64,000 bases of DNA from the NCBI GenBank assembly GCA_000729835.1, contig JFHB01000122.1, forward strand, positions 1 through 64,000. Direction: 5' to 3'. Position 1 is the first letter of the stretch; the number at the start of each line of letters is the position of its first letter. The notes beneath the pieces were generated by a model. The model did not search any database and was not told the DNA's origin. It saw nothing but the letters and a program-made list of their open reading frames with translations. Origin of the DNA: Atkinsonella hypoxylon (lineage: Eukaryota; Ascomycota; Sordariomycetes; Hypocreales; Clavicipitaceae). Positions 20,889 to 32,200 of the stretch are shown here, one piece after another. A program made the translations under genes and the position numbers.

Positions 20889-22767
20889 CTAAGATACTTG
20901 TTTTTCCTCAGCCAATAGCCTCTTCTCCATCTCTTCAAACGAGCTTAATACATCCCCATATTGCTGATACGTACCGTCTCTGAATCCCTGGTCCACCTTC
21001 TCAATGGATCCCTCTTCGTTCCACCGCTGGGAAATCAAATCGTCAAATATCTCGCCCGGTTTACGCTCCAGCGCCCAGAGGGCCTTGTGCGCACCGCCTA
21101 GCGCGCACGCGCTGCCTCCCATGTCGAGCTTGTACACGCCGTCTACGCCGCCAAGCACATCGCCGATGACGCGGGCGATGGCGGGGTTCATGGATCCACC
21201 GCCTACGAGGTAGATGCGTCGTGGTTGGGCAGGCAGGTTGCCCCTTGGGCTGTGGACGAGCTTTTGTGAGCGCAGACGCATGGATAGTGCTTGGGACTCG
21301 ACGATGATGCGGGGATCGACCTCTTTGGGCCACGCTGGAACCTGCTGGAGGTTGCTGCCGTCGGCATCGCAGTTGAAGCGGAAGGTCCCGGCGCGAATGT
21401 TGGGCACCGTCTCGCGGAGGTAGAAATATAGACCGAGCTTGGCTTTATCTCCCTCCTTGGTGATGCCCAAGGGAGGTGTGTTGAGGACGGCTTTGTTGAA
21501 GTTTTCCCAGTCGGAACTGCCCGATTGGGCGTTGGGAAGCGCATCCCGCACCTTCTCGCGGGCTAGCCCACCATTCTTATAGCACAGCATGAACATATAG
21601 TGGCCATTTGTGGTAGGGTGGTTGAAGAAGTGGTAGGAGCCGTCGGGCTTGTAGGTTGGTGTGTTCATGAGGAACGTCGTCGAGGTACCGAGGGAGACAA
21701 TGGCATCGAGAGGTCGGAGCGGCAGCGCCAGAATGGTCGCCGGATTGTCCCCTGTGAAGGGGACAATTTGGCAATCTGGGCTGAATCCGTATTTGTAGAC
21801 AAAGTATGGCGAAATCTTGCCGAGAGAACGGCCGCCGTCCATCTCCGGCTCTCCGAGCTTTGTACGCAGGTCATCCGCTCCGTCTTTGCCAGCTGCAAGG
21901 GCTAGCAGCTCCGAACTATACCGCTGATTGGGGATATCCCATAGATTCATACCGCATACATCACTGACGTCGAGCGGAGCAATGGACCCCAAGAATAGTG
22001 AGGCAAGGAAGGAAGATACCAGGGATATCCGGCTCGTGCTTGCATACATTCGTGGGAGGGCTTGTCTCAACCGCATGATTTGCAAGCCAGTGAAGCGCTA
22101 TTCCCATGAACCATCTTATGTCAGTTCTGGCGTACGATGTAATGTGACCGAATTCAGACTTGAACAAGAGACGAATAGCAGGAACTCACATGGTGGGCAC
22201 CGCTCCCCGTAACCTCCGCCAGCTTCTCTCTATCACCCAGCGCGGCGTCAAACGCATCGCACTGTTCCTGTGTGCTCTGGTCCTGCCAATTCGGGGACCA
22301 CTCGTGCGCCAGAGCCTCTGATAATTGCGTCACTAGATCCTTCTTGGAATCTAGCTTGCCCAATAGCTCCTCAGCGTTGCTATTCCAGAACACGCTGCCG
22401 TGTTGCTGGCCTGAGCCGCTCACACCGCGGATGCGGCTCAGGGAGACAGGCATCTCGCGGTATAGCCTTTCCAGTACAAGATCCAGGGCCTCCATCCACA
22501 TGGCTACGGGTGCAAAGACCTCGCCCGTCTCTTCGCGCACATGAACGCCCTTGTGGATTTCATAGGCCCGCGCGAAGTCGCCGTCAAAGTCGACCTTTGC
22601 TTGCGTAATCGTCTTGAGCTCCGAATCGACCACAATAGCTGGAAAAGCTCAAACGTCAGTGTACATCACTTGACCAGGCCGTAATCGGTGCTGCATGGGC
22701 AAAATGTACCTTTCAACTGCTGCGTCGACAGGTCAAAGCCGAGATACAAGGGGCCGGTGTCGCTCAT
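20889..22767 (-). CDS. xkiA: D-xylulose kinase (FGGY family)
   Basis: Three exons on the minus strand (22767-22710, 22638-22190, 22097-20889) give 571 aa, the usual length. Exon 1 encodes MSDTGPLYLGFDLSTQQLK, the ATP-binding N-terminus. Later motifs are GVSGSGQQHGSVFW, VPFTGDNPATILAL, VSLGTSTTF and the FGGY C-terminal hinge region LVGGGSMNPAIARVIGD. The enzyme phosphorylates D-xylulose with ATP to xylulose-5-phosphate, the last step that brings D-xylose and L-arabinose carbon into the pentose phosphate pathway. The other pathway genes are not in this window. Symbol by analogy with Aspergillus. Confidence 0.94.
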
Positions 22768-23787
22768 TGTGACTAGCATACAACTTGCAAGGGGCAATTG
22801 TTCATAAGAAGGGTCAATAGAGAGGATTAATTTCCAAACAGAGGTAATAAATAGTTAGAGTCTAAGTTTTCGCCAACCAAAGTGAAATGTCAGCTGGTCG
22901 TATGCGAAAGTAAATGGTGCCTGGGACAGAAGCCCCCATAACATCTGGCCACTAACTAGTTATTCATCAGGGTACGTTGACCTAACATGGACCTTTTATC
23001 AATTCCTTATGTGATTGACGTGGGGTGTATTCCGTAGTGTCAGTAGTGTCAGTAGTGTCATGGCTGGGCCTCTTGTGCGGGTCTATGACTTCACCCGTTC
23101 ATCAAGCGCTGACTGGCTCAGGTTTATGGCGACTAGGAAGTGACCGAAGGCTAGAGAAAGTCACCGGGCAATATGAGATAAACATTCCTCTGATTCAGGC
23201 AAATCTCTAGTCATCATTTACGGAGTATTCCGTACGGACGTAGTCACTTGTGTTTTCGTCTTTCCCATGTTGCGCTAAAGCTGGGGTACCTACCTACCTA
23301 GGTACCTAGGTAGATAGATGCGCTCCAATTAGCCTAAATGCAAGGTCCCTGGCAGCAAACGGAAGGAACTGACTGACTGGTGGAAAGCAGTTGGCAGGCA
23401 AGAATCAAGGTGGGGCTGTAGCGGGGTAGTCAGGCCATGGCACGCACGCAAGGTGCTGACAGATTGATTAATCGAGACATGGGGGCCGCCCACACCACTA
23501 TCAAGTGGTCAAGTAGGGTGCGATGTCCCGTTTAATTTGCCGGCCAACACAAACACACTTTCAAGGTACGGAATATACGATTATACGATCCCATTTCTTG
23601 AAATTCCCCGATTATCATATCCGCCGCTTTTAGTATTCCGTAGGCCCGGTACAGTTAGATCCCTGCCACCATGAGACATAGATGGTGCCAACCAACGTCG
23701 AGTCGAGTTGACATGGTCCAGTGTCTTCCCGCCCACTGGCAGCTCCCTCTTTCTACACGTACCTAGGTACTTAGACAATGCTCAAAT
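22768..23787. other. Intergenic region upstream of xylulose kinase
   Basis: About 1 kb without a gene. It carries a 9-bp unit GTAGTGTCA three times in tandem (23034-23060), a palindromic TACGGAGTATTCCGTA (about 23219-23234), further TATTCCGTA words (23028, 23567, 23634) and overlapping TACCTAGGTA copies (23295-23312 and 23760). Confidence 0.6.
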
Positions 23788-25581
23788 CTAGAGTCTATGC
23801 TTTTTGTCTTCGTCGTCGACCACGCTTTCCCTCTCGGCTTCTTCATCTAGGCTTTCGGGTTTTTGAAGAGCTTTCGAGCCTTCGATAAACTCGTCCCACT
23901 TCTCATTCACCGGCTTGTCGCGGGAAACGAAGCGCACGCGGAGCCTTCTCACACCGCGCACTTTGCTGCCGACTTGCATCCGCACCGCGTCCTCCAGATC
24001 CTTCACGTCGTCCACCGTCCATGCTCCAGGCACGGCCAGTTCAAGATCGACCAAGTAATTCTGCCCCGACTTGATGCCGCTGATATCACGCAGCTCTGCT
24101 TCGTGACCTTCGCTCACATTGGCCAATGCGCGATGTGCCTGCTTTCTGACCGAGTTCTTCACTTCATCATCCAGGCTGCGGTCCGCTAGCTCGTACAATG
24201 CTTCCTGGGTGTTTTCGTATCCAGCCTTGACGACCATGATTGAAATGAGCAGTCCGCCGACTGGATCTAACCAAGCAGCCTTGTCGAAAACGTTGGCGCC
24301 TAGAATGGCAGCTAAGGTAACAATACCCGTCAAGCTGTCGATTCGATGGTGAACTGCGTTCGATGCTAGCACGGACGACTTGCGTTCGACCGCCACCCTC
24401 ATCGCTATCGAGGCCGTTAGTTGTTAGTTCCGCTAGAGCTCGAGAAATTAAAAAAAATTGGACGTACTCGCATGGTATAACCATTCTTTGACCAAGATGG
24501 TACCCGCAGCCAACCACACTGCATGAATATTTGGAATGCCGAGGTCAGCAGGACTGTGAGAGTGGCTGTGGCCATGGCCGATATGCTCCAAAATGTGATG
24601 CGCTCCTTCGGGGTCAAAGTGGCCATACAAACTAACTGCGCTCTCCCAGCCCATGTAGAAGCCACCGACCAGCAACATGCCGGACACACCTAATGACCCC
24701 AAGCTTTCAACTTTACCAAAGCCCATTGGGAATCGATCGCTCGGTGGTTTTAGGCTCCACGAAACTGTGGCCAGGGTCAGAATGTCGGAAGCCAGGTCTG
24801 CGATGCTGTGCCATGCGTCCGCTGCCATGGACTTGGAATTGAATGCCCAACCGCCGATAAACTTGGCAATTGCCATTCCCAAGTTGGACAGCAGGCCAAT
24901 GCGCGTGATACGAACACCCGGATCGTTCGTATTAGCTGATGTGAGGTATGTGTTGTCGTGAGGATGATGGTGATGATGTCCATGTCCATGACCTAGGTGG
25001 TTGTGACCGTGGCCATGATCACCATGGTCTCTAGTCTGCTTGAAGGTAGGCCCCATGATTATCGGTAGGGCGCGTCCGCGTCCGCGCACGGGAGCAAGAT
25101 GAAGCAGGGCGCAATGGGCGATTGCAGTCTGGGAGCCGAGATCGGGTGTCGACGACGAGGATGAGATCGGGTAAGACAACGAGTCGGCCGAGCTGTAAGT
25201 GGCAGCGGTGGAAAAGCCAGGGTGAGAAGACGAAAGCAAGAAGCAGGGAGGAGACGAGTGAAGTGACGAAGAGAAAGAGGAAAGGCTTTGGATTCTGCGG
25301 CGTGGGTGAAAAGGGATCGACGAAGCTGGCCGTGAGGGCTCTCGCAAGATTATCGGCGACCGTTGTAGATGCGACCGTTGTAGATGTGTCCTCATGGACG
25401 CACGGGCTGTAGGCTGCAAGCTTCTATGTCGCCTGGGGTCGCTGCGCAGCAGGCCAGTGAGAGCTTGGGGGCCGCCTCCGCTGGCATGTCCATGTCCCTT
25501 GCTGACGTAGCGGTCATTGGTAACGCGCGACACGGCGCCCCGTGCAGCCAAGGCAGTGGAGGGGCGCACCTGAGAAGACAT
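23788..25581 (-). CDS. MMT1: Cation diffusion facilitator, MMT1/2-type (mitochondrial metal carrier)
   Basis: Two exons on the minus strand (25581-24468, 24404-23788; GTACGT..GATAG, with CTAAC branch site) give 576 aa. A basic, Ser-rich presequence of about 150 residues suits mitochondrial import. A His-rich loop (HGHGHNHLGHGHGHHHHH) precedes the first membrane segment. The metal site pair is present: ADAWHSIADLASD in TM2 and NAVHHRIDSLTG in TM5. A second His-rich loop (HGHSHSHS) lies between TM4 and TM5, and a cytosolic-type domain with VDLELAVPG follows. The family exports divalent cations against protons; Mmt1/2 in yeast move iron from mitochondria. Alternative starts exist (for example 25056-25054, directly before the His-rich loop), so the N-terminus is tentative. 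Confidence 0.88.
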
Positions 25582-26949
25582 GCAAGCACGGTGCGGTCAA
25601 ATTGGTTGGTGGGTGCGTTGGTGCTCTCAACTGGGCTGACTGGGAAAGCGCGACTCGCGGAAATAGCTCCTTCGTCCTCCGTCCGTTAACCTCAACCTCT
25701 GGCACTTTCTTGAATTGCCGTGGCTCGCGGAGTTTGTCCGTCCGTCTGCAGGCGGGCCACGATGCGCTGAGTGTTCGCAAGAGCAGCCTGGTGGTGGTAT
25801 AATAATGCTCGTCTCTGATCGCTTATTGCTCATTCAGCATGGAGCAAGACATGGAGCCAGGCCAGGTGCAGCGAATCTAGGAGGGAGCGAGGTCGTCTTC
25901 GTCACATCGGAATTGCCAGCTAGTCTCGCAGCAGGCAGGGCAATAAAAATATTATACAATTACAACGAAGATGGAGAAAAATTGGGTGAGGAGCGAGAAC
26001 GGCGCAAAAAGACCGGGTCGGGAATCGATGGGAAGGACGATGGGTCGATGCAGTTCGGTGGGCGCATGGAGTCATCCCGAAATGGTTCGATGATTCGACT
26101 ACCAGAGCCGCCTAATTAGGTACCTTAGCTCGGATTTGTTCGATTATTAATTAAAGCGAGCTTCAGCCGGCCCGCCAGATTGACCTCTGTTGATCTTCTG
26201 CCAGGACGCGAAGCCAGTGTGTGACGTCGTTCGTCAGCAAATTCTGGTTCAGAACATATTCCCCAAATCTCAACACAATCAGTCTGCATCGAGCTGGCTC
26301 ACGCACGCCGAATTGGACAAGATTCGTTGGATGTGCTTTGCCATGCGAAAAACTTCACATCCGACTCTCTCAAAAAGGTCGTCTTCCAATTGCTGCAGCG
26401 TGATATCTGGCCAATGTGTAGCACCCTTCCACATCAGGTCGATGACGAGCTTGCCAGATTGATGAAAGCCATGGTGGAGCACCCACACCAACACCACGCT
26501 CCGTCATCCATCTGGCTCCGGCAACTTCACTCATACTTGATGCAGACACAGACACAGACACAGACACAGACACAGACACAGACACAGACACAGACACAGA
26601 CACAGACACAGACACAGATACAGACACAGACACAGACACGTATACACACGCACGCACGCACACACACATACACCTTGAGCCCACGGCTTGACTTTCCTTC
26701 ACGATCCATATTGTACCCGGCTGAGCAGCCTCGAGCCTCGACCTTGCGTGACCAAGACCTCCATTGTTCCTTAATTACGGACTCGATCCATTTGTGGCCC
26801 ATCCAATCCTGGACAGCTGCGGGCTGGCGTGCATCTTATTATTCCTCAGTGACGCTGCCTGTTCCGATTAGGCTTTGCTATCCTCACTTCGAACGGTCAT
26901 CACATAACCACGTACATTGATCAAGCATCCGCTGCGCGAATACGACTCC
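25582..26949. other. Divergent promoter region CDF carrier/sirtuin
   Basis: 1.37 kb without a supported gene, containing a long CAGACA microsatellite close to the sirtuin. Open frames there come from the repeat and are not taken as genes. Confidence 0.55.
26541..26671. repeat. (CAGACA)n microsatellite grading into (CACG/CACA)n
   Basis: About 16 units of the hexamer CAGACA (26543-26637), then shorter CA/CACG repeats. It lies about 280-400 bp upstream of the sirtuin start. Confidence 0.9.
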
Positions 26950-28149
26950 ATGAGGAAGCAGCTTATGCGAATTCCGTACACGGACATACTTGAAGCACCC
27001 ACCATTATCCCTTCCTCTGCAACAACACTCCAGGGCGGTCTCTCTGCCTTGCTCAACTTTTTCCAAGCTCCGCCGCCCAGCAATCTTCCCGATTCCACAG
27101 TCGTCCTCACCGGCGCAGGATTATCTGTTGCTTCAGGCCTAGCTGACTATCGCGGTGTCAAGGGCACTTACAGAGTCAATAAATCATATCGCCCAATTTT
27201 CTACTATGAGTTCCTCAGTAACCACGAGGCCCGCAAAAGGTACTGGGCCCGCAGCTTTCTGGGCTGGTCATCACTTCACAAGGCACGTCCCAATGCGGGA
27301 CACTATGCAATCAGAGACCTAGGGGATTTGGGGTTCGTTCGCGGCGTGATCACACAGAATGTCGATTCCTTCCATCCTAGAGCCCATCCAAGAATACCAT
27401 CTCTCGAGCTACATGGTTACTTGCGCGCTACGGTCTGCACTAGTTGCAAGACCAAGTTTCCTCGAAATGAATTCCAACAAGACTTGGCGCGTCTCAACCC
27501 TCGTTGGGCAGCGCTTTTAGAAGAGGCCATGTCTTCTGGCGCTCTGGACACAGAAAGTACGGAGGAGCGCAGGTTCAAAGGCCTGAAAGTTAATCCCGAT
27601 GGTGACATGGACCTGCCAGAGGCACCATACACGACTTTCAGGTATCCATCGTGCCCCAAATGTCTGTCAAACCCCCCGAAGGATGCCAATGGCCAAAGAC
27701 ATATCGTCCAGGTGGACGCTGATGGAGCATGGGCCTTGCCTAGCACTGCTGGTGTGCTCAAACCTGCCGTGGTCATGTTTGGAGAGAGCATAGCAACCGA
27801 TGTAAAAACCGCGGCGGAGGATGCTATCGATAATTCTGGCAGGCTGCTTGTTCTTGGAACATCCCTAGCAACATACTCGGCATGGCGACTGGCCAAACGA
27901 GCAAAGGATCGTGGTATGCCCATTGCTATCGTCAACATGGGCGGTGTGAGAGGGGAAGAACACTTTTTTGCCGACTTGGACTCCCATCAGAGAGGTGAAA
28001 AGGCTGTACGAGTCGAGCTGTCAACAGACAAGCTCCTTCCAGCTCTGATCGATCAATTAAGAAAATCCGATGCTAGGTCTCAGCCTGCGTCAACAGTCAC
28101 TAGATCGTCCCTTCAGAATTCGGCCGCCTTTAGGGATATGTTGTCTTGA
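26950..28149 (+). CDS. SIRT4-like NAD-dependent protein deacylase (class II sirtuin)
   Basis: One exon, 399 aa from the ATG at 26950; a second ATG at 26968 (MRIPYTDI) may be the true start. Motifs in order: VVLTGAGLSVASG near residue 55 (NAD site), GVITQNVDSFH, LELHG with the catalytic His, zinc ligands CTSC and CPKC with a roughly 60-residue insert between the pairs, KPAVVMFGE and LVLGTSL. The usual SGIPDFR is SGLADYR here, with Ala for Pro. SIRT4 enzymes remove acyl groups or ADP-ribosylate in mitochondria; the location in this fungus is inference. The stop lies 49 bp from that of the converging DUF5321-like gene. Confidence 0.92.
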   Translation: MRKQLMRIPYTDILEAPTIIPSSATTLQGGLSALLNFFQAPPPSNLPDSTVVLTGAGLSVASGLADYRGVKGTYRVNKSYRPIFYYEFLSNHEARKRYWARSFLGWSSLHKARPNAGHYAIRDLGDLGFVRGVITQNVDSFHPRAHPRIPSLELHGYLRATVCTSCKTKFPRNEFQQDLARLNPRWAALLEEAMSSGALDTESTEERRFKGLKVNPDGDMDLPEAPYTTFRYPSCPKCLSNPPKDANGQRHIVQVDADGAWALPSTAGVLKPAVVMFGESIATDVKTAAEDAIDNSGRLLVLGTSLATYSAWRLAKRAKDRGMPIAIVNMGGVRGEEHFFADLDSHQRGEKAVRVELSTDKLLPALIDQLRKSDARSQPASTVTRSSLQNSAAFRDMLS

Positions 28150-28198
28150 ATAAATGTACAGATATGTATGCGATATGTTTGTCAATGAGTCTACAATA

Positions 28199-28883
28199 TC
28201 AGAAGAAATTGCCAAGATTTGCAGTTTTCGATTTGCTTGGGGGCGTCTCTGCGGCGACACCAACGACCTGGTCGGCACCACCCCTTGCAATGGATTTTAT
28301 TATTCGCGCTTCTGGTTCTTTCAATTTCTTGGCATTCCTTTGGGTTGTTTCCGAGGCCTCGTCTGTCTCCATGGCTTTCAATACTGTACCAAATCAGAGG
28401 TTAGTCGATGGAATGATCACGATACTATTGCACGTTATACGTACTCTCTTCCCAGTCGGTCTCTTTCTGAACCTCATCGATATCGCCTAGAAGCTTATTA
28501 ATATCGACTGTTTCGCCATTCTGGAGTTTCCTCAAGGCCTCTCGCAGCTGCTCTAGCTTGACCGTCGTCTGTCGGTTGTATCGTTCAGACTGGTTTCGTA
28601 GCGCAATCATTTGGATTGACATGGAGCCGATGAACAGGAACATGACAATAAAAAAAGTTGCAGGGTTCCACTCTTTGGACTTTTTGCCCTTACGTCCCTT
28701 GCGGTTCTCTTTGCGAAAGGGCTTTGGAACCAGAGATCTCCAGAATCCTGTGTCGGCGATGGTCGCGGGACTCGTACTCGTACTCGAAAAGCAAAGTCCG
28801 CTATGGGGTTGAAACACCGTTCTCGACGAGAGACAAAAGCGACGGGCATTTGCCACCCGAGAAGCTAGTCGATGCGCCGACAT
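28199..28883 (-). CDS. Small single-pass membrane protein, DUF5321-like, probably mitochondrial
   Basis: Two exons on the minus strand (28883-28445, 28383-28199; donor GTACGT, branch GACTAACC, acceptor TACAG) give 207 aa. An Arg/Ser-rich N-terminus without acidic residues (MSAHRLASRVANARRFCLSS) looks like a mitochondrial presequence. WNPATFFIVMFLFIGSMSIQ is one membrane span, followed by a coiled-coil (RQTTVKLEQLREALRKLQ). The join restores DWEE-ILKAMETDEA, which suits the family better than the short read-through end in exon 1. The DUF number is from memory. A role in inner-membrane complex assembly is only a guess. It diverges from separase across 390 bp. Confidence 0.82.
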
Positions 28884-29273
28884 CTTGCAGGTCAAGATCC
28901 GTCCAGATTAAATTTGTCCTGAAGTTGCTGACGTCTCACAAGTCAGATTTGCATGTTGCCTGACCCTGGACCCACGACCACGACCCACGATCCCTGCAAC
29001 CAGCGTTGCCCTAGGCAACCCCCGACGCTTGACCCCACCCACACCAGCAATCATTTGGTCTGCATCTCAACACCACAAGCCAGGTGGAACGAGTACTATA
29101 TGTGCATATAATACCAGCATTTTGTCATTGCATACAGAGCTGCATTTCGTCTTTTTTGGGGGAAGGTTTGACGGTAATTTGCATTTGTTCGTCTTGTTTT
29201 TGGTGCCCTTGGACCTACCGTTTCGCATTGCGTTGATATGATTAACACGATTCTTCTATACTGATTAAAACTC
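28884..29273. other. Divergent promoter region DUF5321-like/separase
   Basis: 390 bp between divergent start codons with no other feature recognised. Confidence 0.5.
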
Positions 29274-32200
29274 ATGGCTTCGTTACAAGCATCTTCCGAT
29301 GCCGTTAAGGCTGCCATCACTTCGACGGCGACTTGCACACCGGCAACCGCAGTCGCGCTCAAAGAACTCCTCTTCGTTGAGACAGAGGCTCTGACTCCGG
29401 CCATGACTTCCAGTGCACGATCAACAAAATCTGCTACCACATCCAACTCAAAGAGTGTCGGCGCGTTGAAGAAGCCTCCTTCACGCGGAGATCATCTCAG
29501 CACGAGAGACAGGACAATTTTAGCCACTCATGTTATTAATTCGACATTGAAAGCACTCACAGAGGCAGCAAACCCTCCTCCGCCGTCGACACCTCAAAAA
29601 CCGACAGAAAATGCTCCCCGGACCGAATCCAAACGAACTTTGCGCCGCTCGCTTTCCACACCCTTATCGCCTATGCAGCCAAGGACTCTCAACAGGGTTG
29701 CCACTTCTCCTAGTATTTCTCTACCGAAATCAAAACCTGCGACACAATCTCAATCGATTGGATGCTTGGCCATTGTAGAGTGTGCGCGCACTGCCTTTGC
29801 CTGCTTGCGGTCGATGAAATCTGCAACTCAAGACCCTCAGTACGATTTCCAGGTCGAGAGCGGCATGTCGGCATTCATTGGAAAGTTACTCTCTCTTAAC
29901 CTACATGACCAAGCTTTGAGGGAGATGAGGATACTGAAACGTCGGCTTGAGCCTGCAAGCCGCATGGAAAGCTCCAAAACGGCCAAGTCGGGCCCGACTG
30001 AGAAAACGACCGTTTCTGAGGAACTAGCAAGTTTGCTCGAATTCAGAGGGGAAATTACTCAAGCTACGCTTCCGATTATCACTACGCTGCAAATACAGGT
30101 TCTCAAGCTTGTATGCGCGACCAAAAAACCAGCACATATCGAAGCATTACTACCTTTGTTACAGGAAAAGTCCCCATCCAGTCCTGTTATGTTATTGATG
30201 AGGCTCGCCGATGGTGGAGAAAAGCAAGCACAGAAGGCTTCCCGTCAGCTAGCCACTGTATCTCAGACTCTTTTGTCAATGCTACCGAGCATTTCTATTC
30301 AGGCAGACGCGGTGGCCACGGAGTCCCGCCTCAGTCCCAGTCCGCTCATCGCATTCGAACTCCAGGCTTTGTCCTTCCGCACTCAGCTAAAATGGTGGAA
30401 GGCCGCAGGTCATCAGGGCAGCATCGATGACGATGTACTAGCGCCCTTCAGTCGCTGCGTCCGTGCCTTCGCCAGGCGGTTCAAAGCCGACGAACAACTG
30501 CTCTACCGAACATTAGCGGCCGCATACGACGGACTCATGCAAGTTGTCCGCTTGTACAAATATGAACCATCCGAATCTTTCAGATCCCCGTTATCAACAC
30601 TCTATCAAGTTTTAGGCTCCACGGCTCATGCTGCTCGGCAGTACGACGGAGCCTGCTGCTGGTTCGAGAGCCTCAAGGCAACTCTCCGCGACAAATTCGA
30701 TTCTGCTGTTGTGTTCTGCTCCGTTTCCGCGCGTATTCTGGCAGCTGCTCTGAAGAAGACTGAGTTGGATCCGGGCATTGAGCAGTCAATCCGTGACGTT
30801 ACAGACAGCTTGGGTGGCAGTCTGAGTGGCACTGTTAGTGAACTCAACGAACTTCTCGACAGCCTTTCTGCAGTAAGGCGATCGGTTGTTGGCCTGTTGA
30901 TGAAGGAGCTGGACCCAAAGAGCGATGCCAGCCCGGCTCCAACAACAACAAGCACCTTGCTGAAGGCTTTCATTTTGCAATACCCACGCTTTGTTCGGCG
31001 ATGGATGGGCAATTCACCGGGTAAAGATGCCCCAGCCAAGCAAATCATACAATTCGATCAACGAAAGCAAGCAATTCTCCAGTCATTCAACCAGACACTG
31101 GATGCTACGCTCATGGTGATCAAATCCGAGATCGCATCTGGAGACATGGAGTGGCAGCAGATGGACGATGTACTTCAAAACTGCGCCACACTGCTGGATG
31201 TGGTTTGCGACGCATCAATCTCGCCAGCAAGGATGGAGCAGCTTGGAATATATTACGTCAAAATCTCAACACTGTACTTCTCCAAGTTCCTCGAGCTGCG
31301 TAAGATGAGAGATCGGTCTAAGGACTTCAACAAACAGCTTCTCCAGTCATTGAGCCGGTCGATCGACATTGTCAAGGAGCGGTCATGTGCGGACAAGGAA
31401 AAGGCCCAGCTATCGATGAAATTGGAACTGTTTGCCGATATCTGCAAAGGCGCGGGCCGAAGTGATGATGCGATTGGTACGCTTCGGTCTATTTGTACGA
31501 AGATGGCTGAGGATGGTGCTCTTTCTGAAGTTGCAACCGCTTTAATGACATTGTCACCTACACTCGCCTGGGCAACTACCGAAAAGACCTCGTCACTATC
31601 ACGTACTCTGCGCTCGATTGCAAAATTGGACAAGTCTTGGAACGACTGGACTTTCTTCCTGCCTGAACAAGAGCGTGCAGCCGTACTCGAGCATCTCATG
31701 CATCTCAGCGCAGAACTATCTTCTCCTGGACAGGTTCTCCGCCTTCATGATGCCAGTCCAGCTGCTTTACTTCGAATTTATGCGCCAGAGAAGTATCCTG
31801 TACGACGCTTTCGAGTTTTACTTCATCTGCTTTACCAGAACTTAGGAGAGGAAGAGGAAGTACATGCAATCGTGGACAGCTTGGATCAAACTGCGGAACA
31901 ACTGCAGAAGAAAGACAAGGCCGAAGATAGCTGCCTGGTAGAGTTTATTCCACATCTGCGAGCATATTACTCTTCGATGATGGCTTTGGTGGGCAATCAG
32001 GATCGTTTCCCGGCTTCAATTGTGAGCGAAAACATCAGGTCATGGACATCGATGTTGCAAAGCTGTCAATCCAAAGGCGACCTCTATGCCAAAATCGACA
32101 ATCCCGAGATATTGATTGATTTCTTGCAATCTTTGAAAAGCCTTGCCGACCTGCGAGGCGAGGCACAGCTCCAGATTTCTATTCTAGAATTGACAATTGC

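Noticed and set aside
26327..26920. Frame encoding (Thr-Gln)n upstream of the sirtuin, and its Val-Ser counterpart on the other strand
   Set aside because: Both come from the microsatellite, which stays open on both strands.
28425..28444. Reading through the donor as the end of the DUF5321-like protein (ESTYNVQ)
   Set aside because: The spliced form has a good donor, branch site and acceptor and gives a better family match.
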